Assembly: GCF_003315595.1 (NCBI RefSeq)
Contig: NZ_QNQU01000002.1
Coordinates: 186,001-250,000 of the forward strand
Length of the DNA: 64,000 nt
Source of the DNA: Pedobacter miscanthi
Lineage (GTDB): Bacteria; Bacteroidota; Bacteroidia; Sphingobacteriales; Sphingobacteriaceae
Direction: 5' to 3'
Made by a program: the position numbers and the translations under genes. Below, one piece after another: positions 34,751 through 44,618 of the stretch (within the stretch, counting starts at the first letter, position 1; each line of letters opens with the position of its first letter). The notes below the pieces were generated by a model, which saw only the letters and a list, made by a program, of their open reading frames with translations, ran no database searches and was not told where the DNA came from.

Positions 34751-35857
34751 TTATTTTTCCAGCAAGGCAAATGTGCACCAGAGGTATGGAGATTGACCAT
34801 GCGAATCGCCAACATTGCGTGGGCGGTCGTAATAGTATTGTTTATCATTTTTCTTATTTGTGCCTACACAAACTTCGGCTACATCGCCTTTATCATTGAT
34901 ATAAGGCACCAAGGCCAGCCATGCCTTACGGGCAACCGGTGCATATTCCTGCTTATCCAGCCAGCCTTGTTTTACCCCCGAAATGAGCGCATAGGTAAAC
35001 ATCGCCGATCCTGATGTTTCGGCCCAGCAATCAGGTTCATCAATCAACTGGTTCCATATACCGCCTGGTCTCTGATAATCTTTTAAACTCTTCATCATGG
35101 TTTGATAACCCTGCAAAATACGTGCACGGTCTTTATTATCTTTAGGCAAAAGGCGCAAAAGCTCTGTCATGCCCGCAGCCATCCAGCCATTGCCTCGGCC
35201 CCAGTAGAAAGGTACATCAGGCGCATGGTAAAAAAGACCGTTCGGGCGCTGTAATTTATCCAGGTACATCACCATTTCGCTGGCTGCCCTGTTGATATAT
35301 TTCTGATCGCCGGTAGCTTTAAATGCCTGTGCCTGAACGATGGTAATCATATACATATCATCAATCCATAAACGGGTTTGCCACGAATAACCTTTGCTGT
35401 CCCATTCTTTTTGTTCGGCATTTGCACGCGCTGGCAGGGTCCACTGTGTATCGGCATAAGGCAGGCCCTGCTCCAGGTATTTTTTATCTTTGGTGGCCTG
35501 ATAGAATGCTAAGGGCAGACTGCCGAACATATTCAGGTCAACATGGTTCATAATTGGCAATAACTGTTTCTCTTCCGAATTGAGCTTCTCGAACCGATCC
35601 TGCAGTAATGAAAAGAGCTTTTTATCTTTGGTTTGTTCTGCATATTTTAAGGCTCCGGTCCAGTTAAAGGTTTCGGGATAACTGATCCATTTTCCGGCAT
35701 GCAGCATGTGTTTTCTGTCCAGAAAACGGTAAGCAAGCCTTTTACCCACCTCTTTAGGGCCAAATCCTTCAGGAAAGTCTTTTAACAGGTTGCCCTGGGC
35801 AAATAACAACTGGCAGGGAAGCAACAGCACCAGTAAGGTTAATAATTTTTTACGCAT
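34751..35857 (-). CDS. GH105 unsaturated rhamnogalacturonyl/glucuronyl hydrolase
   Basis: The 368-residue secreted enzyme has a signal peptide (LLPCQLLFAQ) and an (alpha/alpha)6 barrel with WIDDMYM (the catalytic aspartate region), FYWGRGNGWMAAGM and CWAETSGSAMF, all diagnostic of GH105/GH88. It removes the delta-4,5-unsaturated uronyl residue left by a polysaccharide lyase. It is the last gene of the SusC (41069) operon, about 74 bases after the small protein gene. The lyase itself is not in this window. Confidence 0.92.
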   Translation of the reverse strand: MRKKLLTLLVLLLPCQLLFAQGNLLKDFPEGFGPKEVGKRLAYRFLDRKHMLHAGKWISYPETFNWTGALKYAEQTKDKKLFSLLQDRFEKLNSEEKQLLPIMNHVDLNMFGSLPLAFYQATKDKKYLEQGLPYADTQWTLPARANAEQKEWDSKGYSWQTRLWIDDMYMITIVQAQAFKATGDQKYINRAASEMVMYLDKLQRPNGLFYHAPDVPFYWGRGNGWMAAGMTELLRLLPKDNKDRARILQGYQTMMKSLKDYQRPGGIWNQLIDEPDCWAETSGSAMFTYALISGVKQGWLDKQEYAPVARKAWLALVPYINDKGDVAEVCVGTNKKNDKQYYYDRPRNVGDSHGQSPYLWCTFALLEK

Positions 35858-35931
35858 AGATTTATAATTTGGTTTAAAATAATCGGGATGATGGCTGATT
35901 ATCGGATTAACCGGAATTAACTAGCCATTAC

Positions 35932-36279
35932 CTATTCAAGCTCCTGACAGAAAAATTTTTCTTTCAGGAAAATATAATCCGAAACCACGTTTAGCATGGT
36001 TTGATAGTAAACGTTTTTACTTAATCCCTCACCACTAAAGCATACTGCATGGCCCTTACCCTGGCCTATTTCAGAAAAAATCAATTTAAAATCAGTTGAG
36101 TAAAGCCAGCTATGCCGTAACTGATCGCTTTGATCGATATGGCATTCGATGCTGCAAACACGTGGCAAAACACCGGTAAAACCCAGGCTGTAATCTACAG
36201 CCAGTTTTACCACCCCATAACCTAAAAGATCTACCAGTACTTCTACTGTTTTCACCTCTTTCTTGATGTTTTCTCCCAT
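35932..36279 (-). CDS. Small hypothetical protein of the SusCD/GH105 operon
   Basis: A 115-residue frame with no signal peptide (MGENIKKEVKTVEVLVDLLG) and a soluble alpha/beta composition (LAVDYSLGFTGVLPRVCSIEC, YYQTMLNVVSDYIFL). It lies between the SusD and GH105 genes on the same strand. No family recognised. Possibly a small sugar-processing or regulatory protein; a non-functional insert cannot be excluded. Confidence 0.5.
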   Translation of the reverse strand: MGENIKKEVKTVEVLVDLLGYGVVKLAVDYSLGFTGVLPRVCSIECHIDQSDQLRHSWLYSTDFKLIFSEIGQGKGHAVCFSGEGLSKNVYYQTMLNVVSDYIFLKEKFFCQELE

Positions 36280-36336
36280 GGCATTATTGAACGGTTGTTA
36301 AAAGCGTTTTCGTTTGATCAGACTTAACAGATAAAA

Positions 36337-38004
36337 TTAATACCCTGGATTTTGTGCCAGCCTTGCGCCATTATTCCGTTCTATTTCGGAAGCTGGTATT
36401 GGCCATAGGTTATAGGTTGGTAAAATATCGTTGTAATAAGGATTGCACTTTTTCACTCTATCGTAAACAAGCCCCAAGCGCATTAAGGTAATTCTTCTTT
36501 TTTCTTCCGAACCCAGCTCGCGCATACGCTCATCCAGGATATAATCGATATTTACGCTTGCCGGTAATACAGGCGAGGCATTGGCCCTGCTGCGTACCAC
36601 ATTGATATCTGCAGCTGCCTTATCGAGCTGACTTAAACCCAAATAAGCTTCGGCCCTTAACAGATAGGTTTCTGCCAGCCTAAACATATACTGATCAGCA
36701 TAAGTACCGCCGGCACTGGCTTTAAGCAAAAGCTGCGATTTATCCTGGAACATCCCATCAGGGTGATCGCCCGGCGTGGTAACTTTTGATTGGAATGCAT
36801 AAAAATCCCTGCGGGGCACGGTGATGCCGGCTGGAGGATTGATGGTTGATATGGTTTGGCCAAAACTCGGATGGGCAGGATTGGTAACCTTAAATTCGCG
36901 CACAAAGTTGAATGGTGCGTTCCTGAGGTCGTTATTAAAATCGCTCTGCCAGATCGCATCCGAAAAATATTTTGTGGGTATTGCCCAGCCGATGCCACGG
37001 CCACCGGTATAATCGCTTATCGGGTATAAAAAAGGCTGAACACTACTGCCAGCAAGTCTGAAAGTGAGAAACTGCGGAGCAAAATGCCTTTCCATCTGGT
37101 ATGAGCCACCAATACCTGTGGATACTGTTCCGCCGCCGGGAACATCGGTTTCGAACTGAATTACCCACAAAGCTTCCCTGTTGGTCCCGTTTTTACGGTT
37201 CTGGTTGCCCCTTTGAAAAAGATCCCAGTACACATTTTTAGTGGCATCTGTTGATTTTACCCCAAACCTGATTGTCATTAAACCTACATTCGGGTTACTG
37301 ATTACGCTTGTTGCAGCATCTGCAGCATTTTGAAACTGCCCTACGGCCAGGTAAACTTCTGATAAAAGATGATAAGCAGCCAGGTTATTTACTTCTCCAT
37401 CCTGCACCAGGTTAATGGCCGGAAGATTAGTGGCTGCAAATTTAAGGTCGCTGATGGCCTGCTCAAGAACAGCTGTTTTTGTGGCCCTTACATAATCTGT
37501 TTTTGGATTAACAGCCTCTGTAATACTCAAGGGTACTCCACCATATAAATAAGCCAGTGTACGGTAGGCCATACCCCTGAAAAATTTTGCACGCGCTTCC
37601 ATCAGTATTTTTTCGGTAGCATTTAGTTGAGAGCCGGGAATACGATCGATAATGGTGTTCGACTCTGCTACGATTTTGTATAGGGAAGTCCAGTGGATTA
37701 ACGGAATTTCTGTACTTAAGGGAGAATATGCAGCAACCATATTGGTATGTCTGGTGGTAGCCGGCTGACCATCAAAAACCAGATCGCAGCCAAATACATA
37801 ATCGAAAGGGCGTTGTTCGCCACTGTTGTAAAATTCGCTTCTTACACGGTTATACTGGTTATTTATGGCTGCTTCGTAATCCTTTGCGGTGGTATAAGCA
37901 TTATCTGTAATTAAGAAATCGAGTGGTTTTTCGTTCAGGAAATCCCTTTTACACGAAACAAACGAAATGGCAATAGCCGCTATAATGAAGGTAACTTTTT
38001 TCAT
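36337..38004 (-). CDS. SusD/RagB family lipoprotein
   Basis: A 555-residue lipoprotein (lipobox AIAISFVSC, about residue 18) with FLNEKPLDFLITDNAYTTAKDYEAAINNQYNRVR (parts), RAKFFRGMAYRTLAYLYGGVPL and the C-terminal LLRAEAYLGL, INVVRSRANA and LDERMRELGSEEKRRITLMRLG. These are the SusD N- and C-terminal signatures. It binds glycan on the SusC at 38016 (12-base gap, same strand). Confidence 0.95.
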   Translation of the reverse strand: MKKVTFIIAAIAISFVSCKRDFLNEKPLDFLITDNAYTTAKDYEAAINNQYNRVRSEFYNSGEQRPFDYVFGCDLVFDGQPATTRHTNMVAAYSPLSTEIPLIHWTSLYKIVAESNTIIDRIPGSQLNATEKILMEARAKFFRGMAYRTLAYLYGGVPLSITEAVNPKTDYVRATKTAVLEQAISDLKFAATNLPAINLVQDGEVNNLAAYHLLSEVYLAVGQFQNAADAATSVISNPNVGLMTIRFGVKSTDATKNVYWDLFQRGNQNRKNGTNREALWVIQFETDVPGGGTVSTGIGGSYQMERHFAPQFLTFRLAGSSVQPFLYPISDYTGGRGIGWAIPTKYFSDAIWQSDFNNDLRNAPFNFVREFKVTNPAHPSFGQTISTINPPAGITVPRRDFYAFQSKVTTPGDHPDGMFQDKSQLLLKASAGGTYADQYMFRLAETYLLRAEAYLGLSQLDKAAADINVVRSRANASPVLPASVNIDYILDERMRELGSEEKRRITLMRLGLVYDRVKKCNPYYNDILPTYNLWPIPASEIERNNGARLAQNPGY

Positions 38005-38015
38005 CGGTTTTTAAT

Positions 38016-41000
38016 TTAAAATGTAACATTTAAGCCCACGGCATAACCTTTAAATACAGGCCGTCCGTCGTTTGTAAGGCCCTGGTTGGTCTCCGGATCC
38101 CAGCCTTCCCAATTGGTCCAGGTGGCCAGGTTACGTCCGCTTACAAAAAGGTTCAGGTTTTGCAGCTTCATCTTTTCGATCAGTTTTCCGCTGAATTTAT
38201 AAGAGAGCGAAACATCCTGCAAACGCACAAAACTGCGGTTCTGGAAAAGTGGCGGATTTAACGTAGCTGATACAAATGACCGGGGGTATTTTCCGTTCGG
38301 ATTATCGGGCGACCAAAAGTCTATACCGCTCAGGTAATTGTTCCTGATGGCATTATCATCCCTGATTACCCTTGGGGTATTGCCGGCGAGGTAAGATTTT
38401 GAACCGCCCTGTATCGCATTAAAGAAAACACTCAACGTAAAGTTTTTATACTGAAAGTTGTTTAACAGGCTCAAACGGTATGCAGGTGCAGACGATCCTA
38501 AAATGGCCCGGTCGCTGGCATTGATTACCCCGTCGCCATTCTGATCAACAATGCGGTAGGTGCCTGGCGAATAGCCCGTTGGTATCTTTTCGCCGATCTG
38601 GTAAATCCCGTTTACCTGATAATCATAAATTACCGCGGTTGGCTGCCCGATAAAAAGTCCGCTCTGCGGCAGGTCGTCTTCTATACCATCGCCGTTAAGA
38701 TCGCCCAAAAGTTTAACTATTTTATTGGTGTTACGCGAAAAACTCAATGTAGAATTCCATTGAAAGCCACCACTATTGATATTTTTGGAGTTTAAAGAAA
38801 TTTCGACACCCTTGTTGTTCAGCTGCCCTATATTGGTTAGGATGTTATTGAAACCTGTTATTACCGGAATATTGACCGAATAAAGCAGGTCGGTAGTTTT
38901 TGTATTATAATACTCCACTACGCCTGATAACCTGTTTTTTAGGATACTAAATTCGAGACCAAGGTTAGCACCGGTGGTACGTTCCCATCTTAAATCGGGA
39001 TTAGGCAACGAATTAACCTGCTGCCCCAGCTGGGTTGAACCGCCGTCGCCAAAAACATACGATGCCCCTACGCCAACTGCGGCCAGTGATGAGTAACGCG
39101 AAGTCTGGTTACCGGCCACGCCATAACCCACCCTCAGCTTAAGGTTATCAACCCAGTTTACTTTAAAAAACGATTCTTTTGAAATATCCCAGCCTACCGA
39201 CAGTGATGGAAAAACGCCATATTTATTGTTCTCTGCAAAGCCAGAAAAACCGTCTCTCCTGATGGTACCCGTAAAGAGGTATTTACTCTCGTAATTGTAG
39301 TTTAAACGGATCATCTGGTAATTTAATGCCTCTTTCCAGGCATTGGAAATGGCAAACCTGTTGGTGCCCTGCTGCAAATTATCGTAACCCAGTGTTAACC
39401 TCGAAAAACCTGTAGAATAAGCCCTGGTATAACTGCTCTCGCGCTCACTGGCACCGTAAAGCAATGTTGCGGTGAAACTGTGTTTGCCTATGGTTTTGTT
39501 ATACGTTAAAAGGTTATCGAAGGTATAATCATAATAAGTTGTATTTTCTTTCGAAGCCTGTCCGGTAAGGTTGGCATCGTACATATTAGAAATGTTTTTC
39601 AGATCAAGGCGGTAATTGTTACCGAAACTGATTTTGTAGCTGAGGCCTTTAACCGGTAGCTGTACATTGGCATAAACATTAGCAAAGAAATAGTTGTGCC
39701 GGTCGTAATCATTTGCCTGATAGTTTAGAAAAGGGTTAACCAGATTAGTGGCAAAAGGATTGATTTTATAGTTCCCGTTATTGTCCCAGGGTAAAATCAA
39801 TGGCGACATCAGGTTGATATCTGCAAAGTTAGGTTCTACACCATCCTCGTTGGTAAAGGTGCCGAATGATTGCAAGCCAATGGTTAGCCAGTTAGTTGCC
39901 TTAGATTCGATATTCGCCCTGATAGTTTTTCTTTTAAAAAGATCGTTTTTGATAAAACCCGAATTTTTGGTCAGGCTTCCTGATAAAAGATAGGTAACCT
40001 TTTCGCTTCCCCCCGAAACACTCAGCTGATTATCAATAATAGATCCGGTTCTTGTTGCTTCATCAAACCAGCTAAAATCGTTTGGCAAAAGGTTACCCTG
40101 TGCATCTTTCATGGAGGCATCTACCTTCGAAACCAGGTCGAATGCCGGGTTTGGCCGGGTAAAATCGGGTGCCAGAAAAGCCTGATCATAATATAGATAT
40201 TTCACATGGTCCAGGTATTCATCCCTAGCCATTGGCTTTAAATCAATATTGGGTTTTTGCGTGGCAAACTGTGTTGAAAAGGATATTTTGGTTTGCCCAA
40301 TTGAGCCCTTTTTACTGGTAATCAAAATCACCCCATTTGCGGCCTGTGCACCATATACCGCGGTTGCGCTCGCATCCTTTAATACATCGATAGAGGCAAT
40401 ATCATCAGGATTGATAGAAGTTAACGAACCAAGGTATTGTACGCCATCCAGAATAATCAGTGCATTCTGGTTACCCCCCAAAGTATTCTGGCCGCGTATA
40501 CTGATGGAAGGTGTGGCACCTGCCCTGTTTACCTGGCCAACATTTAAACCGGGAACCGTTCCCTGCAAAAGGTTGGCTACATTGGTTGTGGGAGCGTTTC
40601 TGAAATCGTCTAAATTTGCCCGCACTACCGACCCCGTTACATCGGCTTTCTTTTGTGTACCATAACCCACCACCACAACTTCATCCAGGTCGGATTGGGA
40701 GGATTTTAAAACAATGTTGATGTTTTTAAGGCTGCCAACCGCTTTTTCCTGTACATCGTAACCGATATAAGAAAAGGAAAGAACGGCCTGTTCATTCGGG
40801 ACGGCAATTTTATAAACCCCGTTTTCGTCGGTTACCGTAACCACCTGGCTATCTTTTAATTTAACAGAAACGCCTGGAATGGGCGATTTGGTTTTTTCAT
40901 CGGTTACTTTACCGGTAATGATGATATCGGCATTGTTAGCAATGGTAAACCATAATCTGCTATCCGGTTCTGCCTTTGGCTTGCTGCTGTTTCCGGCATA

Positions 41001-41069
41001 GGCCATAAACGAAAAGGCCAGCAAAAAAACGATCGTAATTATTCTTTTTGGTAGAACTTTGTATTTCAT
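38016..41069 (-). CDS. SusC/RagA TonB-linked outer-membrane transporter
   Basis: The 1017-residue receptor has a signal peptide, a carboxypeptidase-like barrel (about 50-125: VTDEKTKSPIPGVSVKL), a plug (TTNVANLLQGTVPGLNV, IRGQNTLGGNQNALIILDGVQY, IDVLKDASATAVYG) and a barrel ending GYAVGLNVTF. No STN domain, so it is not a sigma-signalling receptor; regulation is by the HTCS divergent from it. First gene of the SusCD/115-residue/GH105 operon, with the motif-bearing promoter at 41162-41217. Confidence 0.95.
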   Translation of the reverse strand: MKYKVLPKRIITIVFLLAFSFMAYAGNSSKPKAEPDSRLWFTIANNADIIITGKVTDEKTKSPIPGVSVKLKDSQVVTVTDENGVYKIAVPNEQAVLSFSYIGYDVQEKAVGSLKNINIVLKSSQSDLDEVVVVGYGTQKKADVTGSVVRANLDDFRNAPTTNVANLLQGTVPGLNVGQVNRAGATPSISIRGQNTLGGNQNALIILDGVQYLGSLTSINPDDIASIDVLKDASATAVYGAQAANGVILITSKKGSIGQTKISFSTQFATQKPNIDLKPMARDEYLDHVKYLYYDQAFLAPDFTRPNPAFDLVSKVDASMKDAQGNLLPNDFSWFDEATRTGSIIDNQLSVSGGSEKVTYLLSGSLTKNSGFIKNDLFKRKTIRANIESKATNWLTIGLQSFGTFTNEDGVEPNFADINLMSPLILPWDNNGNYKINPFATNLVNPFLNYQANDYDRHNYFFANVYANVQLPVKGLSYKISFGNNYRLDLKNISNMYDANLTGQASKENTTYYDYTFDNLLTYNKTIGKHSFTATLLYGASERESSYTRAYSTGFSRLTLGYDNLQQGTNRFAISNAWKEALNYQMIRLNYNYESKYLFTGTIRRDGFSGFAENNKYGVFPSLSVGWDISKESFFKVNWVDNLKLRVGYGVAGNQTSRYSSLAAVGVGASYVFGDGGSTQLGQQVNSLPNPDLRWERTTGANLGLEFSILKNRLSGVVEYYNTKTTDLLYSVNIPVITGFNNILTNIGQLNNKGVEISLNSKNINSGGFQWNSTLSFSRNTNKIVKLLGDLNGDGIEDDLPQSGLFIGQPTAVIYDYQVNGIYQIGEKIPTGYSPGTYRIVDQNGDGVINASDRAILGSSAPAYRLSLLNNFQYKNFTLSVFFNAIQGGSKSYLAGNTPRVIRDDNAIRNNYLSGIDFWSPDNPNGKYPRSFVSATLNPPLFQNRSFVRLQDVSLSYKFSGKLIEKMKLQNLNLFVSGRNLATWTNWEGWDPETNQGLTNDGRPVFKGYAVGLNVTF

Positions 41070-41161
41070 ATTTGGTTAGGTTATTAAATTAAATCGGCAT
41101 AAAGCCTCAAAACGCTATTTCTAACGGGGTGATGCAGCGGGGATATCTGGTTACTTAATGT

Positions 41162-41289
41162 CAAAGTAAAAGAATGTGGCCTGTAAAATCTGTTCATTCT
41201 TTTGTCGTTTTATATCAAATTAGAAGTATCAGCGCCTTAACCGGTGTATCTAAGGGCCAAAATGTTCAACTTTTTGTCGATTTGTCTCA
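41162..41289 (-). promoter_or_regulatory. HTCS-type promoter A: two copies of the 27-bp motif
   Basis: Read on the minus strand, TACTTTG (41162-41168) lies 22 bases after a 27-bp box at 41191-41217, and a second, better copy lies at 41263-41289, 72 bases further upstream in the same orientation. On the plus strand the boxes begin TGTTCA and end TTGTCGATTTGTCTCA in the best copies. The same box and same 22-base spacing occur before two other operons (48281-48336 and 59758-59813). Confidence 0.7.
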
Positions 41290-41414
41290 AAAACATATTA
41301 AAAACAAAAGGAACAAAGCACACAAACCACTGTAAATCAGAAACTAAACAATCAAAAACATCAAAAAGCATTTTTCAAGGATTAAATGGCGACAGCTAAA
41401 CATTTCGATTTATA

Positions 41415-41422
41415 TATATTTG
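41415..41422 (+). promoter_or_regulatory. -7 element of the HTCS kinase gene
   Basis: TATATTTG matches TAnnTTTG and ends 14 bases before the start codon at 41437, so the transcript would have a very short leader. No clear -33 TTTG at the usual spacing is seen. Confidence 0.4.
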
Positions 41423-41436
41423 ATATAACTTAAAGT

Positions 41437-44400
41437 ATGCGTGGCCAAATATTCTTCCTTTTAATCAGTTTTCTTGCTGTTTCACTATGCAGGGGGCAAT
41501 CGCATTATTTTAAGCAGTACCAGGCTGACGATGGTTTAGCCCATAATTCGGTGAATATGGTTATACAGGACAAACAGGGTATGATCTGGATTGGTACACG
41601 TGGCGGGCTGAACCGTTTTGATGGCTATACTTTTAAAAGCTTCAAAAACCCGAAAAGCATGTTCGGGAATATCGGCAACAACATTATAGTAAGCCTTGCC
41701 GAAGACAAAAAAGGCATGTTATGGGTAGGAACCGGCCGTGGTATTGTTAAATACGATCCGCTTAAAGAGATTTTTACCCCGCTCGAACCTATTGCACAGA
41801 AATACATCAACTATATTCTGGTTGACAAAGCAAACGACCTGTTTTTTCTGGCCAACCGCGAGCTGCATAAATATACCCAGAAGGATAACAAGGTGGTAAA
41901 CCTGAAAATAAATGCAGCCTGCATAGCACTCGATCACCAGGGCAATATTGTAATCGGAAATGACGACGGGCAACTGGTTACCTACAACCCCAAAAATGGC
42001 TCCAGTACCCGTGTGCGAATAATAGATCAGCATATTCCCCTTAACCGCCGCTCGATTAGTAAGGTATTTCCGGTTGGCAACAACAGCATACTGGTGGGGT
42101 GTTTTAAACAGGGCTTAAAGAGTTACGATACCGAAACCGGTGTTATTAGTTCTTTGATCCTTAAAAACAGCGACAATACGGATATGTACGTGCGCGACAT
42201 TACCGCTGGTGAAAACGGCGAGTACTGGCTTGCTACCGAATCGGGCATTTACATCTACAACATCAATACCCGCCAGGTACAGGTGCTTAGGAAAAGAGCC
42301 GGCGATCCTTATTCAATGCCTGATAATGCTGTTTATACAGTTTGCAGAGATAAGGAAGGCGGCATGTGGGCAGGCACTTATTTCGGCGGCTTAGCTTACT
42401 TTTCTAAAAATAATTCAAGGTTCGAAAAATACTATCCGCTTTTGGGCATCAACTCCATCTCGGGCAATGCAGTAAGGGAAATCTGTCCGGACAACCAGGG
42501 GCATTTGTGGATCGGTACCGAAGATGCCGGGGTAAATAAATTCGATCCGAAAACCGGATTATTTACCAATTATACGGCCAATGGCAAAACGGGAAACCTA
42601 TCTTATCCCAATATCCACGGTTTGCTCGCCCTGGGGAACCAGTTGTTTGTAGGCCCGTTTTTGCACGGACTGGAAATAATGGACATCAAAAAGGGTACGG
42701 TAAGAGACCGTTTCAAAACCATTGGGGAAGAAAATGAGGAAACAAGCGATTTTGTACTCTCTATCTACCTTTCTAAAGACAGTACGATATATGTGGGCAC
42801 CGGATACAATATGGGATCGGGACTTTTTATTTTCAATCCAAAAAAGAGGACTTTTAAAAGGGTAAAGGAAATTCCGGTAAACTCTTATGTTTACGACATC
42901 CACGAAGATAAACTGGGCAATATCTGGACAGGCAGCGTATCGCGTGGGGCTTTTTATTATCATCCCAAAACAGGCGTGTATGGAAATATCACCTTTGGCA
43001 ACAAACCCAGGAATAAAACCGTGCACGAATTTCCGGTATGCGGCATTATGGAAGACAGTAACAATGCGTTATGGTTTACTACCGAGGGCGGTGGCCTGAT
43101 CAGGTTAAGCCCTGACAGGAAAGTGATCAAAAAATTTACCACCGAAAACGGCCTGCCTACCAATATCCTTTTCAGGGCATTGGAAGACAGTTCAAAACAC
43201 TTGTGGATCAGTTCGCTTAAAGGCCTGATCTGTTTTGATATGCAAAGCGAAAAATTTACGGTTTACACCAAATCAAACGGACTGATTACGGATCAGTTTA
43301 ATTTCAGTTCGGCCTATAAGGACCGCAGCGGGCGAATGTATTTCGGATCGGTAAGGGGGATGATTTCTTTTGACCCCAACGATTTTGATAAAAAGGATGT
43401 TGCGCCACCAACCTTTATTACCGGTTTCCAGATCAACAATGAAGAGGTTTTCCCCAACGGTAAAAATAGTCCGCTAAGCAGGTCTATTTCCTATACCGAT
43501 ACCATTATACTTTCGCACAACCAGAATAACTTCAGCATCGAGTTTGCCGCACTTAATTATTCCTCGCCTGAAGTAACCCGTTACGAATATGTGATGAAAG
43601 GTGTAGACCAGGCCGTAACTTATCTTAATAATAACCGAAAGGCCTATTTTACCGATTTATCACCCGGGAACTATACATTTTTGGTGAGGGCAAAAAGCAA
43701 TGTAGATAGCTGGACGGGTAAAGAACGTCGCCTTTTTATTAAAATCCAACCGCCATTCTGGAAAAGCATTACCGCCTACATCTGTTACCTGTTACTGGTT
43801 GCCACCGGGCTTTTTCTGGCCATACGCTACTATCACCTTTATATAGAACGCAAAAACCTGAATAAACTCCGGCTGTTCGAACACGAAAAGGATAAAGAAA
43901 TCTATCAGGCAAAAATTGAATTTTTTACCAATATTGCGCACGAGATCCAAACTCCGCTTACGTTGATTTTAGGCCCGGTAGAAATGATGATGGAGCAGGC
44001 CCAGGAACAGCCTTTCAGAAGCAGTTTGCTTATGGTAGAAAAGAATGCCAACCGCCTGGCCAAACTCACCAATCAGCTGCTCGATTTCCGTAAAACAGAA
44101 ATGCACCAGTTCGGGCTCAATTTTGTAAATACCGATATCAGCAGGTTACTGAAAGAGCAGGTTGATACTTTTGAGCCAGAGGCCCGCAAAAGTAACATCG
44201 CGCTAAAGCTCGATTTGCCCAAAAGCCAGGTTATTGCATTTGCCGACCGTGAAGCTTTGATCAAAATTTTTAACAACCTGATCTCTAATGCTATCAAATA
44301 CTGCAGCAGCGAAGTGCTAATTAACCTGCATCCGGTTGATAAAAAGGATAAACAGCTTAGCATTACTTTTAGCAATGATGGCAGGGGCATCCCGCAGCAA

Positions 44401-44616
44401 TACCGTGAGCAGATATTTGAACCTTTTTTCAGGCTGTACGGCAAAGATAAACCGGGTACGGGCATAGGTCTTTCATTAGCAAAATCGTTAACAGAACTGC
44501 ATAACGGAGAATTGAAATTATTGGAAAGTGATATTAACAGGGTGGTTTTTGAATTAATTTTACCTATACACCAGAAATTTGAATTTAAGCTGGGCAGCTG
44601 GAAAAAAATAAAATAA
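41437..44616 (+). CDS. HTCS-type sensor kinase without receiver domain
   Basis: The 1059-residue protein has a signal peptide, then 14 or so periplasmic Reg_prop beta-propeller repeats (IWIGTRGGLNRFD, LWVGTGRGIVKYD, LWIGTEDAGVNKFD), a Y_Y_Y domain (about 690-760), one membrane segment at about 778-800, HisKA with H835 in FFTNIAHEIQTPL, and HATPase_c (NNLISNAIKYC, DGRGIP, GTGIGLSLA). Full-length HTCS proteins carry a receiver and AraC domain on the same chain; here they are encoded by the next gene, 2 bases away. It probably senses a breakdown product of the glycan taken up by the SusCD next door. Confidence 0.92.
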   Translation: MRGQIFFLLISFLAVSLCRGQSHYFKQYQADDGLAHNSVNMVIQDKQGMIWIGTRGGLNRFDGYTFKSFKNPKSMFGNIGNNIIVSLAEDKKGMLWVGTGRGIVKYDPLKEIFTPLEPIAQKYINYILVDKANDLFFLANRELHKYTQKDNKVVNLKINAACIALDHQGNIVIGNDDGQLVTYNPKNGSSTRVRIIDQHIPLNRRSISKVFPVGNNSILVGCFKQGLKSYDTETGVISSLILKNSDNTDMYVRDITAGENGEYWLATESGIYIYNINTRQVQVLRKRAGDPYSMPDNAVYTVCRDKEGGMWAGTYFGGLAYFSKNNSRFEKYYPLLGINSISGNAVREICPDNQGHLWIGTEDAGVNKFDPKTGLFTNYTANGKTGNLSYPNIHGLLALGNQLFVGPFLHGLEIMDIKKGTVRDRFKTIGEENEETSDFVLSIYLSKDSTIYVGTGYNMGSGLFIFNPKKRTFKRVKEIPVNSYVYDIHEDKLGNIWTGSVSRGAFYYHPKTGVYGNITFGNKPRNKTVHEFPVCGIMEDSNNALWFTTEGGGLIRLSPDRKVIKKFTTENGLPTNILFRALEDSSKHLWISSLKGLICFDMQSEKFTVYTKSNGLITDQFNFSSAYKDRSGRMYFGSVRGMISFDPNDFDKKDVAPPTFITGFQINNEEVFPNGKNSPLSRSISYTDTIILSHNQNNFSIEFAALNYSSPEVTRYEYVMKGVDQAVTYLNNNRKAYFTDLSPGNYTFLVRAKSNVDSWTGKERRLFIKIQPPFWKSITAYICYLLLVATGLFLAIRYYHLYIERKNLNKLRLFEHEKDKEIYQAKIEFFTNIAHEIQTPLTLILGPVEMMMEQAQEQPFRSSLLMVEKNANRLAKLTNQLLDFRKTEMHQFGLNFVNTDISRLLKEQVDTFEPEARKSNIALKLDLPKSQVIAFADREALIKIFNNLISNAIKYCSSEVLINLHPVDKKDKQLSITFSNDGRGIPQQYREQIFEPFFRLYGKDKPGTGIGLSLAKSLTELHNGELKLLESDINRVVFELILPIHQKFEFKLGSWKKIK

Positions 44617-44618
44617 AG